64,000 bases of DNA from Bacteriovorax sp. (GTDB lineage: Bacteria; Bdellovibrionota; Bacteriovoracia; Bacteriovoracales; Bacteriovoracaceae), in contig JACMNL010000074.1 of NCBI GenBank assembly GCA_014378525.1, forward strand, positions 1 to 64,000. The letters run 5' to 3'. The stretch's first letter is position 1. Each line of letters opens with the position of its first letter. The notes under the pieces were generated by a model. The model had not been told where the DNA came from. It ran no database searches and saw only the letters and a list, made by a program, of their open reading frames with translations. Below are positions 16,984 to 24,680 of this stretch, in pieces. The position numbers and the translations under genes were made by a program.

Positions 16984-17712
16984 TTAGAAATCTGCAATTT
17001 GATCAACGTATTCCGGGTGATCAATGAATGGATTTCTGTTTCCCTGGAGTTTTTCAATTGCATCGTTGCGTGATCTTTCTGCGTCATCAACTGGATCAAG
17101 ATCATTCCATCTTCTTAGGAATTCTTCTTGAGCAGCGTCGATAGAAACTTTGTAACGAATTGAGAAATAAAATAACGCGCGAGCAACGTTACCTTTGTGC
17201 GATAGAGGTGGTTCGAAAAAAGTATTTCCACCAGAAGTTACTGATGGCCCTGACTTAGATGAATTACAATTTTTTAAATTCATATTTTCCGTTACGTCAG
17301 CAAAAGCAAAATTTCCTCTCGTAGAGTTTGCTTTTGAATCAGTTGGAAATAAATGGTGAAGGTCTGATTTCTGAGTTTCTTTCGGAGCACTTCCTACGAA
17401 TTTTGATTGAGGCCATGTGTGCTCAGTATTTAACTGATTTTGGTCCGGAAGATTTCCCGGGCCTACACCTTTTGTGTAATGGATTCCGCAGTAAAGATCA
17501 GTGATGAAGTATCCTTTATCATCGTGCTCTAAGTAGAGTTGTCCGAATAAAAGTGTTTTTGCTTTGTCGTATCCAACCGGGTGGTGCCCTTTAACAACTT
17601 GTGCGTAGAGATCAGCTTTGAGGCCCGTGTCTTTTGGATTTGGTGCGAAGGCGTGAACGTTAATTGAGAAGAGACTTAGAACCAAAAACAACATTGCAAA
17701 ATTTTTCTTCAT
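16984..17712 (-). CDS. secreted endonuclease I (EndA/Vvn type), paralogue 2
   Basis: A 242-residue secreted nuclease, clearly the duplicate of the gene downstream: TEHTWPQSKF, DLHHLFPTDSKANSTRGN and RRWNDLDPVDDAERSRN align with it residue for residue. It is about 40 residues shorter at the N-terminus and has fewer cysteines. Signal peptide at residues 1-21 (ending VHAFA). AAAGGAAAA ribosome site. Expected role is the same: metal-dependent degradation of nucleic acid outside the cytoplasm, for nutrition or clearing of released DNA. Confidence 0.92.
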   Translation of the reverse strand: MKKNFAMLFLVLSLFSINVHAFAPNPKDTGLKADLYAQVVKGHHPVGYDKAKTLLFGQLYLEHDDKGYFITDLYCGIHYTKGVGPGNLPDQNQLNTEHTWPQSKFVGSAPKETQKSDLHHLFPTDSKANSTRGNFAFADVTENMNLKNCNSSKSGPSVTSGGNTFFEPPLSHKGNVARALFYFSIRYKVSIDAAQEEFLRRWNDLDPVDDAERSRNDAIEKLQGNRNPFIDHPEYVDQIADF

Positions 17713-17876
17713 TTTAATTTTCCTTTATGTGTGTGGTGAATTTAAATCCAGCATAAAAAAAGAATATAAGTATGACTAATAATTTTGATTAGGATTCCGT
17801 TAAAAAACTTTTAGTGTAAGAAAAAATTGCGTCATGTGAGAATTTTATAAATAAATGTTGCACGATGAGGTACACT

Positions 17877-19133
17877 TTATTTATTTTTAAGAGCATCAAG
17901 TCTTTGCTTAATTCCCACTTCTCTTCCTTCAACAGTCGGTCTGTAGAATTCAGGAATTTCATTGCGGGTATAATCCTGACGGACATGATGATGAGGATAA
18001 TCGTGCGGGTATAAATAGGGTTTTGACCCTGGTGGTGGATAATTTTTTAAGTGATCAGGTGTATCGATGGTTTCATTTTCCTGCACATACGCGAGTGCTT
18101 CATTGATAGCTTTGTAAGCAGCATTACTTTTAAAAGTTGAAGCGAGATATGTTACACCTTGAGCGAGAATGATTCGCGCTTCAGGCATTCCGATTTGAGA
18201 AACGGCCTGCAGACAATTCATCGCAAGACCAAGTGCTGTCGGATCAGCATTGCCAACATCTTCACTCGCAAAGATCACCATTCTCCTTGCTATAAAAACC
18301 GGATCTTCTCCACCATCAATCATGACAGCAAGCCAGAGCACTGCTGCCTGCGGATCACTTCCACGCATGGATTTAATGAAGGCAGAAATAACATCGTAAT
18401 GTCTGTTGCCACCGCGATCGAAAGCGCGCGCATTTTCTATGATAAGAGTTTTAACAGATTCATTGGTTGGATTGTGAAGTGTGAGTGCTGCTTCTAATGA
18501 GTTGAGTGCAACTCTCGCATCACCACCGGCATAACTCGAAATTGTTTTTACAAACTCCGGATTAAATTCTGTTGAAGTTTTTTTGAGAGCATTATTTAAA
18601 ATGGTCTCGATACTTTCGGCCGATAAAATTTTTAATTCAATAATGTGCATTCGGGAAAGAAGTGCTTTATTAACCGAGACACGCGGGTTTTCTGTCGTCG
18701 CACCGATCAGGGTGAAGGCCCCGACTTCTATATAAGGAAGAAGGGCGTCCTGTTGGGCCTTATTGAACCTGTGGATCTCATCAATAAAGATGATTGAATA
18801 TTTTCCCGTAAGGTTTTTGTAGTCTTCTGCCTCAGAAATAATTTTCTTCAGGTCAGCCACTCCACCCAAAACGGCATTAAATGTATGGAATTCCTTCTTC
18901 GAAAGTTTGGCCAGAAGGCGGGCAAGGGTCGTTTTCCCTGTACCTGACGGGCCAAACAGAATCAGTGAAGGGAAATTTTGTTCCCTTAAATAGGGGTACT
19001 TTTGAAAAATTTCTGAATGGCCGATAAACTCAGAGAACTCTTCCGGGCGAATGCGGTTTGCTAGAGGCGAATGGGCCTCGTTTTCTCCCTCTGAGAGGTC
19101 TGTGTCAAATAATGAAGTTTGTTTTTTTACCAT
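17877..19133 (-). CDS. rarA: replication-associated recombination protein A (RarA/MgsA)
   Basis: A 418-residue AAA+ ATPase of the RarA/Mgs1/WRNIP1 family that acts at stalled replication forks with SSB. Walker A is GPSGTGKTTLAR near residue 60, Walker B is IIFIDEIHRFNK, and sensor 1 is IGATTENPRVSVN. The C-terminal tetramerisation domain (AYVQENETIDTPDHLKN...YPHDYPHH) is complete. It is a single gene facing away from rpsU across a shared promoter region. Confidence 0.95.
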   Translation of the reverse strand: MVKKQTSLFDTDLSEGENEAHSPLANRIRPEEFSEFIGHSEIFQKYPYLREQNFPSLILFGPSGTGKTTLARLLAKLSKKEFHTFNAVLGGVADLKKIISEAEDYKNLTGKYSIIFIDEIHRFNKAQQDALLPYIEVGAFTLIGATTENPRVSVNKALLSRMHIIELKILSAESIETILNNALKKTSTEFNPEFVKTISSYAGGDARVALNSLEAALTLHNPTNESVKTLIIENARAFDRGGNRHYDVISAFIKSMRGSDPQAAVLWLAVMIDGGEDPVFIARRMVIFASEDVGNADPTALGLAMNCLQAVSQIGMPEARIILAQGVTYLASTFKSNAAYKAINEALAYVQENETIDTPDHLKNYPPPGSKPYLYPHDYPHHHVRQDYTRNEIPEFYRPTVEGREVGIKQRLDALKNK

Positions 19134-19180
19134 AACGTACCCGAGAAAGTCGTTGACTGGAAGACGTTCGTTATCTTACA

Positions 19181-19208
19181 TTGTTAAAACTTTTATAACC
19201 ACTACAAT
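19181..19208 (+). promoter_or_regulatory. candidate promoter of rpsU
   Basis: TTGTTA (19181-19186) and TACAAT (19203-19208) with a 16-bp spacer. The -10 box lies in a short dyad (CTACAA-T-TTGTAG), and a strong AGAGGAGGTGA ribosome site follows before the rpsU ATG. Confidence 0.45.
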
Positions 19209-19247
19209 TTGTAGTTCCTAATGCCAAGAAAGAGGAGGTGACTTAAA

Positions 19248-19478
19248 ATGGCTCAAGATCCCAATTCAGCAATTACTGTTATGATCGACGAAAGATCTGG
19301 TGTGGAGCGTTCTCTGAAGAAATTCAAGAGAATGTGTGAATCATTTGGTGTTGTACGCGAGTACAGAAAACGCCAAGAGTACAAAAAACCTTCTGTAAAG
19401 CATAAGGAAAAAACCGAAGCAGCAGACAAACGTAGAAAGAAAACAGCAATGAAATCTACTAGAGTATCAAAATACTAA
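19248..19478 (+). CDS. rpsU: 30S ribosomal protein bS21
   Basis: A 76-residue basic protein matching bS21: ITVMIDERSGVERSLKKFKR, then a Lys/Arg-rich tail (KHKEKTEAADKRRKKTAMK). bS21 sits on the 30S platform near the anti-Shine-Dalgarno and assists initiation. The gene has the strongest ribosome site in the window (AGAGGAGGTGA) and a tight terminator 14 bp after its stop, as expected of a highly expressed single gene. It does not have the usual dnaG-rpoD neighbours. Confidence 0.95.
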   Translation: MAQDPNSAITVMIDERSGVERSLKKFKRMCESFGVVREYRKRQEYKKPSVKHKEKTEAADKRRKKTAMKSTRVSKY

Positions 19479-19491
19479 TAGTATAAAATTG

Positions 19492-19516
19492 AGGCCTCGA
19501 ATGAGGCCTTTTTTTT
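19492..19516 (+). terminator. intrinsic terminator of rpsU
   Basis: A 7-bp GC-rich stem (AGGCCTC 19492-19498 with GAGGCCT 19503-19509), 4-nt loop and eight T residues. The next gene begins only 11 bp later. Confidence 0.9.
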
Positions 19517-19526
19517 GGTTAAAAAA

Positions 19527-19799
19527 ATGAACATCCAAGAAATAAACGAAAAACTAAAATCACTTCCCGAATGGACTTACCAGAGTGAAACAAAGTCCCT
19601 TGTTAAAACTTTTAACTTTAAAAGTTATACCAAAAATATCAGTTTCGTAAATGCGATTGCCTGGATTGCTAATAAGATGAATCACCATCCCGACCTGGAA
19701 GTCTCATTCAATAAATGTATTGTTAAAATCACGACTCATGATGAGGGTGGCCTTAGCGAAAAAGATTTCGAATTAGCAGCGAAAATTGAAAATTTGTAA
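19527..19799 (+). CDS. phhB: pterin-4a-carbinolamine dehydratase
   Basis: A 90-residue protein of the PCD/DCoH family. It dehydrates 4a-hydroxytetrahydrobiopterin made by aromatic amino acid hydroxylases. The family motif with its catalytic histidines is visible as NKMNHHPDLEVSFNKCIV, followed by THDEGGLSEKDFELA. A phenylalanine hydroxylase is encoded at 39.4-40.2 kb, about 20 kb away, and is its likely partner. The start at 19527 is the only ATG after the rpsU terminator and has no ribosome site, so it may depend on read-through or a leaderless message. Confidence 0.92.
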   Translation: MNIQEINEKLKSLPEWTYQSETKSLVKTFNFKSYTKNISFVNAIAWIANKMNHHPDLEVSFNKCIVKITTHDEGGLSEKDFELAAKIENL

Positions 19800-19848
19800 T
19801 GTTCTTTTTTAGCGTTCTTTTTGCTGATAATTAGGTACAATTTTTACC

Positions 19849-20541
19849 ATGTATCATTACACAAAATCTCAAAAACTTGATTTTATCATTCCATCGATAT
19901 TTTTAATCGTCCTGGTCTTTGTATTTCACCAGACATTTCTCGATGAATGGCTTGCCAGTCATTTTTATGTACAAGGAAGCTCTTGGATTTATCGCAATAA
20001 CTATATACTTGAAAAAATCCTCCACAAAGATGGAGTTATTTTTAGCACGACTATTCTTGTCGCTGTCTGTGGATACTGGATTTATTTGTGGAAATCTAAA
20101 ACAGATGAAAAACGTCGGGACTATTGTGGCTTCATAACTGCGGCGACGGTTCTTACAATTGTTTGCGTTTTTTTTCTAAAAAGATGGTCTACGCTTCCAT
20201 GCCCTTGGGATGTCGTGGCCTTTGGTGGAGATAGAGCTCCTTCGGCACTTTGGCAGATGTTTTCCAGCAATCTTCCCAATGGCAAATGTTTTCCGGCCGG
20301 GCATTCTTCAGGTGGATATGGATTTTTATCGGTCTATTTTGGTTACACATTTATTTATGGAAATAGAAATTTAAAGACTTTGATTCCAGGCCTCGTGATC
20401 GGGATAACTTTCGGGATTACTCAACAAATGCGAGGGGCCCATTTTTTATCACACGATCTTACTACAATCTTAATAAGTATTTTCTCATCATGGGTTACAT
20501 CATTGGCGTATTCTTACTATAATCAAAACTATGAAAATTAA
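19849..20541 (+). CDS. membrane PAP2-family lipid phosphatase
   Basis: A 230-residue integral membrane protein with about five or six hydrophobic segments and PAP2 motifs on the periplasmic side: CFPAGHSSGGYGF (motif 2) and RGAHFLSHD (motif 3); motif 1 is KRWSTLPCP, a weak form of KX6RP. This layout is found in LpxE/LpxT-like enzymes that act on lipid A or undecaprenyl phosphates. Its end overlaps the EptA-type gene by 11 bp, so the two are coupled and probably act on the same lipid. No ribosome site; a TACAAT box lies 7 bp before the ATG. Confidence 0.85.
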   Translation: MYHYTKSQKLDFIIPSIFLIVLVFVFHQTFLDEWLASHFYVQGSSWIYRNNYILEKILHKDGVIFSTTILVAVCGYWIYLWKSKTDEKRRDYCGFITAATVLTIVCVFFLKRWSTLPCPWDVVAFGGDRAPSALWQMFSSNLPNGKCFPAGHSSGGYGFLSVYFGYTFIYGNRNLKTLIPGLVIGITFGITQQMRGAHFLSHDLTTILISIFSSWVTSLAYSYYNQNYEN

Positions 20542-22174
20542 ATTATCACAAACAAAGCTTACTCTGCTAATTTCGTTATTCTTTACGCTTTTTTATAACT
20601 TTACTTTTTTTAGTAAGACCACAGCTGTTTATCCGGTTAATGCTCATAATTTTCTATTTTTAACTTCACTGACCATTATTATTTTTTGCGCCATAAACTT
20701 AATTCTTAATTTACTGCTTTTTATAATGAATGCAGTTTTAAGAATGGTGCGACTAAAAGTTTTCTATAAAAGATTTTTTCTCGTCGTCTTTTTCCTGGCA
20801 ATGCTTGGTGCCTACGTGATGGATAGTTATGGGGTTGTCATCGACGATACGATGTTCCTGAATATTATCAAGACAGACGCAAAAGAATCCCTTGATTTGA
20901 TAACGTGGAAACTTTTGATCTATTTTATCTTTATGTTTCTGCTTCCAATGCTGGTGATTTATAAAATTAAAGTTGAAGAATCCCTGTTCAAGGCAGAGCT
21001 GGTTATTAAACTAAAAACGATAGGAATATCAATCGTAGTTATTTTTGCCATGGTTATTTCTTTCAGTAAATTCTACGCTTCATTTTTACGTGAACAAAAA
21101 CCTCTCCGTTATTATACCAATCCGACATACTGGATTTATTCTATGGGGAAGTTTGGTGGCAGTTTTTTTAAAAACCCTAATAAAACACTTGAGGCCCTCG
21201 GAAGGAATTCCACTATTCAATCTGGAGATACCGGGCGTGATTTAATTATCATGGTAGTAGGCGAGACTGCCCGCAGGGATAAATTCTCACTTAATGGAAA
21301 CCCACATGAAACAAACCCATTACTGAAAAAAGAAAATGTTATAAGTTTTACCAATGTCACTTCATGCGGTACTTCAACGGCCATTTCAGTTCCATGTATG
21401 TTCTCAAATTTCGGCCGTAATAAATTTAGTGCAGACAATGCGGCTTCGACTGAAAACCTGCTGGATGTTTTATCTCACACCAAAAGTGTAGATGTATTAT
21501 GGAGAGATAATAACTCCGATTCAAAAGGCGTAGCGATCAGGGCAAAATATGAAGATTTCAAGGGCCCGGCCACAAATACGATCTGTGATCCGGAGTGTCG
21601 TGATGAAGGAATGCTGGTAGGGTTGCAGGATCATATTGATAAAGTTAAAGACAAAGATATTCTGATCGTTCTTCACCAGATGGGGAATCACGGGCCGGCC
21701 TATTACAAGCGTTATCCGAAAAAATTTGAAGTTTTTAAACCAGTTTGTCAGACCAGTGAACTGGAAAAATGCTCTAACGAAGAAATCAGTAATGCTTATG
21801 ATAATGCAATTTTATATACTGATTATTTTCTGGCAAAGGTCATTGAATTATTAAAGGCCAATAATAATAAGTTCAGCACTACTATGCTTTATGTGAGTGA
21901 CCACGGAGAGTCCCTGGGGGAAAATGGAATATATCTTCACGGGCTTCCTTACATGATGGCCCCTAAAGAGCAGAAAGATATTGCCCTTATTATGTGGTTT
22001 GGTGGTGGAATGGGAAAAGAAACCAACTATGTTCTGTTGAAGAAAAAAATCAATGAGCCATTTTCTCACGATAATGTTTTCCATACGATACTGGGTATTT
22101 TTGATGTTCAGTCGACGGTCTATAAACCGGAAATGGACATACTTAACGGGACACGCATTCCGTTGAAGAAATAA
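20531..22174 (+). CDS. phosphoethanolamine transferase, EptA/MCR family
   Basis: A 547-residue enzyme. The N-terminal 190 residues contain about five membrane helices; the rest is a periplasmic alkaline-phosphatase-fold domain. The zinc-site Glu is in VVGETARRD (Glu245), the nucleophile Thr lies in TSCGTSTAISVPCM (about 283), and the second metal cluster is YVSDHGESLGENG. Six or more cysteines in the soluble domain match the disulfides of EptA and MCR. It transfers phosphoethanolamine from phosphatidylethanolamine to lipid A phosphates, a modification that lowers binding of cationic peptides. Lipid A as acceptor is inferred from the family. Confidence 0.9.
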   Translation: MKIKLSQTKLTLLISLFFTLFYNFTFFSKTTAVYPVNAHNFLFLTSLTIIIFCAINLILNLLLFIMNAVLRMVRLKVFYKRFFLVVFFLAMLGAYVMDSYGVVIDDTMFLNIIKTDAKESLDLITWKLLIYFIFMFLLPMLVIYKIKVEESLFKAELVIKLKTIGISIVVIFAMVISFSKFYASFLREQKPLRYYTNPTYWIYSMGKFGGSFFKNPNKTLEALGRNSTIQSGDTGRDLIIMVVGETARRDKFSLNGNPHETNPLLKKENVISFTNVTSCGTSTAISVPCMFSNFGRNKFSADNAASTENLLDVLSHTKSVDVLWRDNNSDSKGVAIRAKYEDFKGPATNTICDPECRDEGMLVGLQDHIDKVKDKDILIVLHQMGNHGPAYYKRYPKKFEVFKPVCQTSELEKCSNEEISNAYDNAILYTDYFLAKVIELLKANNNKFSTTMLYVSDHGESLGENGIYLHGLPYMMAPKEQKDIALIMWFGGGMGKETNYVLLKKKINEPFSHDNVFHTILGIFDVQSTVYKPEMDILNGTRIPLKK

Positions 22175-22187
22175 TTACAGGAGTTGT

Positions 22188-22203
22188 ATTACAATCTTGT
22201 CAT
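22188..22203. promoter_or_regulatory. candidate response-regulator box upstream of PAP2 acid phosphatase
   Basis: ATTACA-ATCT-TGTCAT, an 11/12 match to the perfect dyad found in front of the response-regulator gene at 23930. A further ATTACA half-site lies 14 bp upstream at 22174. The box is 73 bp before the phosphatase ATG. Confidence 0.4.
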
Positions 22204-22276
22204 ATTACTTCTAAAATTAAATAAACATTCTGTAATATGCTAAGTATATAAGTTCTAACTATTGGAGGAGACTCGC

Positions 22277-22906
22277 ATGAAATTGACCATTCTTGGACTA
22301 CTGCTTTGTTTAAATTTTTCTCAAGGAGCTTTCGCTTCTGACGATGTACTTGGACCATTTCCTGCCGTTGGATCGACGGAAGAAAAACAAGATATCGAAA
22401 CTCTACTTTATTATCAACAAACCAGAACTCCAGAACAATGTGCAGTTGCGCAGGCAGAAGCAAACAACGGAAGTCTTGAAACTTTTTTTGGTGGCAATCA
22501 CGGTCTTTTATCAGCGGCCGAACTAAGTAAAGTTAAGAGTCAGCTAAGATGGGTAACAGTTAAAACTGGTGCTAAAATTCTTTATTACAAAACTAAATTT
22601 GACCGTATCAGACCATACATTACTCACCCTGAAGTAAAACCATGTATTGATCTTGAAAGCAGCAAGTCTTATCCGAGCGGGCATACAGCACTTGCCAGAG
22701 TTTATGGAAGAATTCTTTCTGTCGTTTTTCCAGAGAGAGCAATTCTTTTCATGAAACGTGCAGATGAAGTGGCAATGAACAGAATTATCGGCGGAGTTCA
22801 TCACCCAAGTGATATCGTTGCTGGAAAAAAATTAGGGGATGCAATTGCTGAAGACTACCTTCAAGACAATTATTCTTTTAATCAGCTACAGAGTATAAGC
22901 AACTAA
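22277..22906 (+). CDS. secreted PAP2-type (class A) acid phosphatase
   Basis: A 209-residue periplasmic phosphatase with a signal peptide (residues 1-20, ending AFASDD). PAP2 motifs are complete: KTKFDRIRPYI, YPSGHTALARVYG and RIIGGVHHPSDIVAG, with the catalytic His in the second and third. This matches the soluble PhoN-type acid phosphatases. A strong GGAGGAG site precedes the ATG at 22277; the in-frame ATG at 22262 would place the start before that site. It has its own upstream region with two candidate regulator half-sites, and a bidirectional terminator follows. Confidence 0.9.
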   Translation: MKLTILGLLLCLNFSQGAFASDDVLGPFPAVGSTEEKQDIETLLYYQQTRTPEQCAVAQAEANNGSLETFFGGNHGLLSAAELSKVKSQLRWVTVKTGAKILYYKTKFDRIRPYITHPEVKPCIDLESSKSYPSGHTALARVYGRILSVVFPERAILFMKRADEVAMNRIIGGVHHPSDIVAGKKLGDAIAEDYLQDNYSFNQLQSISN

Positions 22907-22925
22907 TTAATTTCTTAATTTTAAA

Positions 22926-22956
22926 AAGCTGGAGTAATTTGCACTTACTCCAGCTT
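22926..22956. terminator. bidirectional terminator between phosphatase and phosphoesterase genes
   Basis: A perfect 12-bp stem (22926-22937 with 22945-22956) with a 7-nt loop, lying between convergent stop codons. A short T-run follows on the minus strand. Confidence 0.75.
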
Positions 22957-22968
22957 CTTAAAGACGGA

Positions 22969-23817
22969 CTATTTCCAGATTCCATCAATGACAGGTGCTT
23001 TAGAATCATCTCTTCCAAGATTTCCAATACCAAATTCATCTTCAATCATTTTCAACAAGGCCGGATGCTGAATTGCCTGAGAGTTTTGTATTCCTGCTTT
23101 AATTCTAGAACCTAATAAGACAGTATAAATTTGATTGTTAGTTGATAAAGGTCCACTTTCATCAAATGTTATAACAAATAGCGTGTCTCCCAGCTTTTCC
23201 GGTGCAGACAAAATTGATCCAAAAGTTGTAGTAAGCCATTTACCAGCGAAATCTACTCCGGTGTCATGGCCGTCATCTTTAAGGTTTGGGATGTACATTG
23301 AAAATTCAGGAAGTGTGCCTTTTTTTAAATCGCTTGAAAATCCAGTTGCATCTTCTACATTCATGCATCGTGAACTGTTTTGTGTGACATTGAGAAAGCT
23401 CATAAAAGGAACATGTTTTCTTGCGTATTGTCCTGAGTTTTTTCCAACAAAACATTTTCCCGGAAAATCTTCAGCGTAAACTTTCCATCTAAGATTTGCT
23501 TTTTCCAGTAAATCTCCAATGTGAGTTTCTTTCAGGTCGATAACGTTATCGTTGGTTACTCCAAGTTTTGAACCAGCTATCATTGCAATATAATTTCCCT
23601 GAGAAGGATGTGCTTCAGCAGTAAGGTTAGTGAAGAGAACACCATTTTTAGTAAGTTTATTAAAATCTGGTTGCGCCAGGGCCTTGGCGAAGTTTGTATT
23701 TTCAAAAACAATCCATACTACTTTTTTAAAATGGTCATTTGTTGTATTGGCATCCGCCTGGACAGATAAGGTTGTCATAAGTATCAGGACCATAAAATAC
23801 ATTAAACAGGTTTTCAT
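22969..23817 (-). CDS. secreted phosphoesterase (phospholipase C/acid phosphatase superfamily)
   Basis: A 282-residue protein with a signal peptide (residues 1-21). It matches the phosphoesterase family that includes AcpA and bacterial phospholipase C: the N-terminal VVWIVFENTNF metal site, AEAHPSQGNYIAMIAG with the likely nucleophile Ser, PNLKDDGHDTG and VITFDESG near the C-terminus. Substrate may be a phospholipid, nucleotide or phosphomonoester. AAGGAGAG ribosome site. It diverges from the response-regulator gene, and the intervening region has a candidate regulator box. Confidence 0.82.
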   Translation of the reverse strand: MKTCLMYFMVLILMTTLSVQADANTTNDHFKKVVWIVFENTNFAKALAQPDFNKLTKNGVLFTNLTAEAHPSQGNYIAMIAGSKLGVTNDNVIDLKETHIGDLLEKANLRWKVYAEDFPGKCFVGKNSGQYARKHVPFMSFLNVTQNSSRCMNVEDATGFSSDLKKGTLPEFSMYIPNLKDDGHDTGVDFAGKWLTTTFGSILSAPEKLGDTLFVITFDESGPLSTNNQIYTVLLGSRIKAGIQNSQAIQHPALLKMIEDEFGIGNLGRDDSKAPVIDGIWK

Positions 23818-23929
23818 GTTCTCTCCTTGAGATTGAGACTTTATTAACTTAAAAAATATTTTTTCAAATGAAAATATAGATTACCTGTCATTGCAAAGGT
23901 GTAATCCACCAGAAACATAAGAACCGCAA

Positions 23930-23983
23930 ATTACAGACTTGTAATACAGGATAATTGAATTAGTCCTGCGAGAAGGCTACAAT
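23930..23983 (+). promoter_or_regulatory. promoter and regulator box of the two-component genes
   Basis: A perfect dyad ATTACA-GACT-TGTAAT (23930-23945) lies just upstream of a well-spaced promoter: TTGAAT (23955-23960), 17-bp spacer, TACAAT (23978-23983). The box would be centred near -52, a usual position for an OmpR-type activator. The leader would be only about 10 nt and holds an AGGGGA site. Confidence 0.6.
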
Positions 23984-23999
23984 CTGCCCAGGGGACACT

Positions 24000-24680
24000 A
24001 TGAATATATTATTTATCGAAGACGATCAAAAACTATCAAGTTTCGTGGCCAATGGGCTTACGATGGAAGGCTTCGAGATAGATCATGCTGCCGACGGTGA
24101 AATCGGGATGAATAAAATTGATAATATCAATTCCAGTTATGACCTCATTATACTGGACATGATGCTTCCTAAAGTTGATGGTTCAAGTATTCTTGCTCAT
24201 CTGCAAACAAAAAATAATCCCCCACCCGTTTTAATTTTAAGTGCTAAAGAATCAGTCGCTGACAGAGTGAAAGGCCTTAGAGATGGTGGAGATGACTATC
24301 TGGTAAAACCATTCTCATTCACAGAATTACTTGCACGTGTTGAAGTGTTAATCCGAAGAAATCAGCGTCACACAAGAACGGCCAATTTGAGTTTTGAAGA
24401 TATTCAAATCAATTTAGATACTAGAGATACTAAAAGAGGAGATATGAAGATTGAGCTTCACCCTCGAGAGTTTACCTTGTTGCATTTTTTAATGAGCCAG
24501 CCGGAAGTAGTCGTGACTAAATCACAAATTCTGGAAAAGGCCTGGGGATATAATTTTGACCCGCAAACCAATGTCGTGGATGTTTTAGTTTGTCGATTGA
24601 GAAATAAAATCGATAAAGATTTTGAAGTTAAAACTATTCATACTATTCGTGGTGTCGGTTATGTTCTTAAAAAAGGTTAA
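24000..24680 (+). CDS. OmpR-family response regulator
   Basis: A 226-residue regulator. The receiver (1-115) has the acidic pocket EDD (7-9), the phosphoacceptor Asp53 in LIILDMMLPKVDG and the Lys of LVKPFS. The C-terminal winged helix carries LHPREFTLLHFLM and VVDVLVCRLRNKID, typical of the OmpR/PhoB class. It overlaps its histidine kinase gene by 20 bp. The position next to an EptA-type gene and phosphatases resembles PmrA/PhoP-type control of lipid A modification. A 16-bp dyad upstream suggests autoregulation. Confidence 0.93.
   Translation: MNILFIEDDQKLSSFVANGLTMEGFEIDHAADGEIGMNKIDNINSSYDLIILDMMLPKVDGSSILAHLQTKNNPPPVLILSAKESVADRVKGLRDGGDDYLVKPFSFTELLARVEVLIRRNQRHTRTANLSFEDIQINLDTRDTKRGDMKIELHPREFTLLHFLMSQPEVVVTKSQILEKAWGYNFDPQTNVVDVLVCRLRNKIDKDFEVKTIHTIRGVGYVLKKG

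Noticed and set aside
18159-18497. 112-codon plus-strand ORF inside rarA
   Set aside because: Antisense shadow of the conserved RarA coding sequence.
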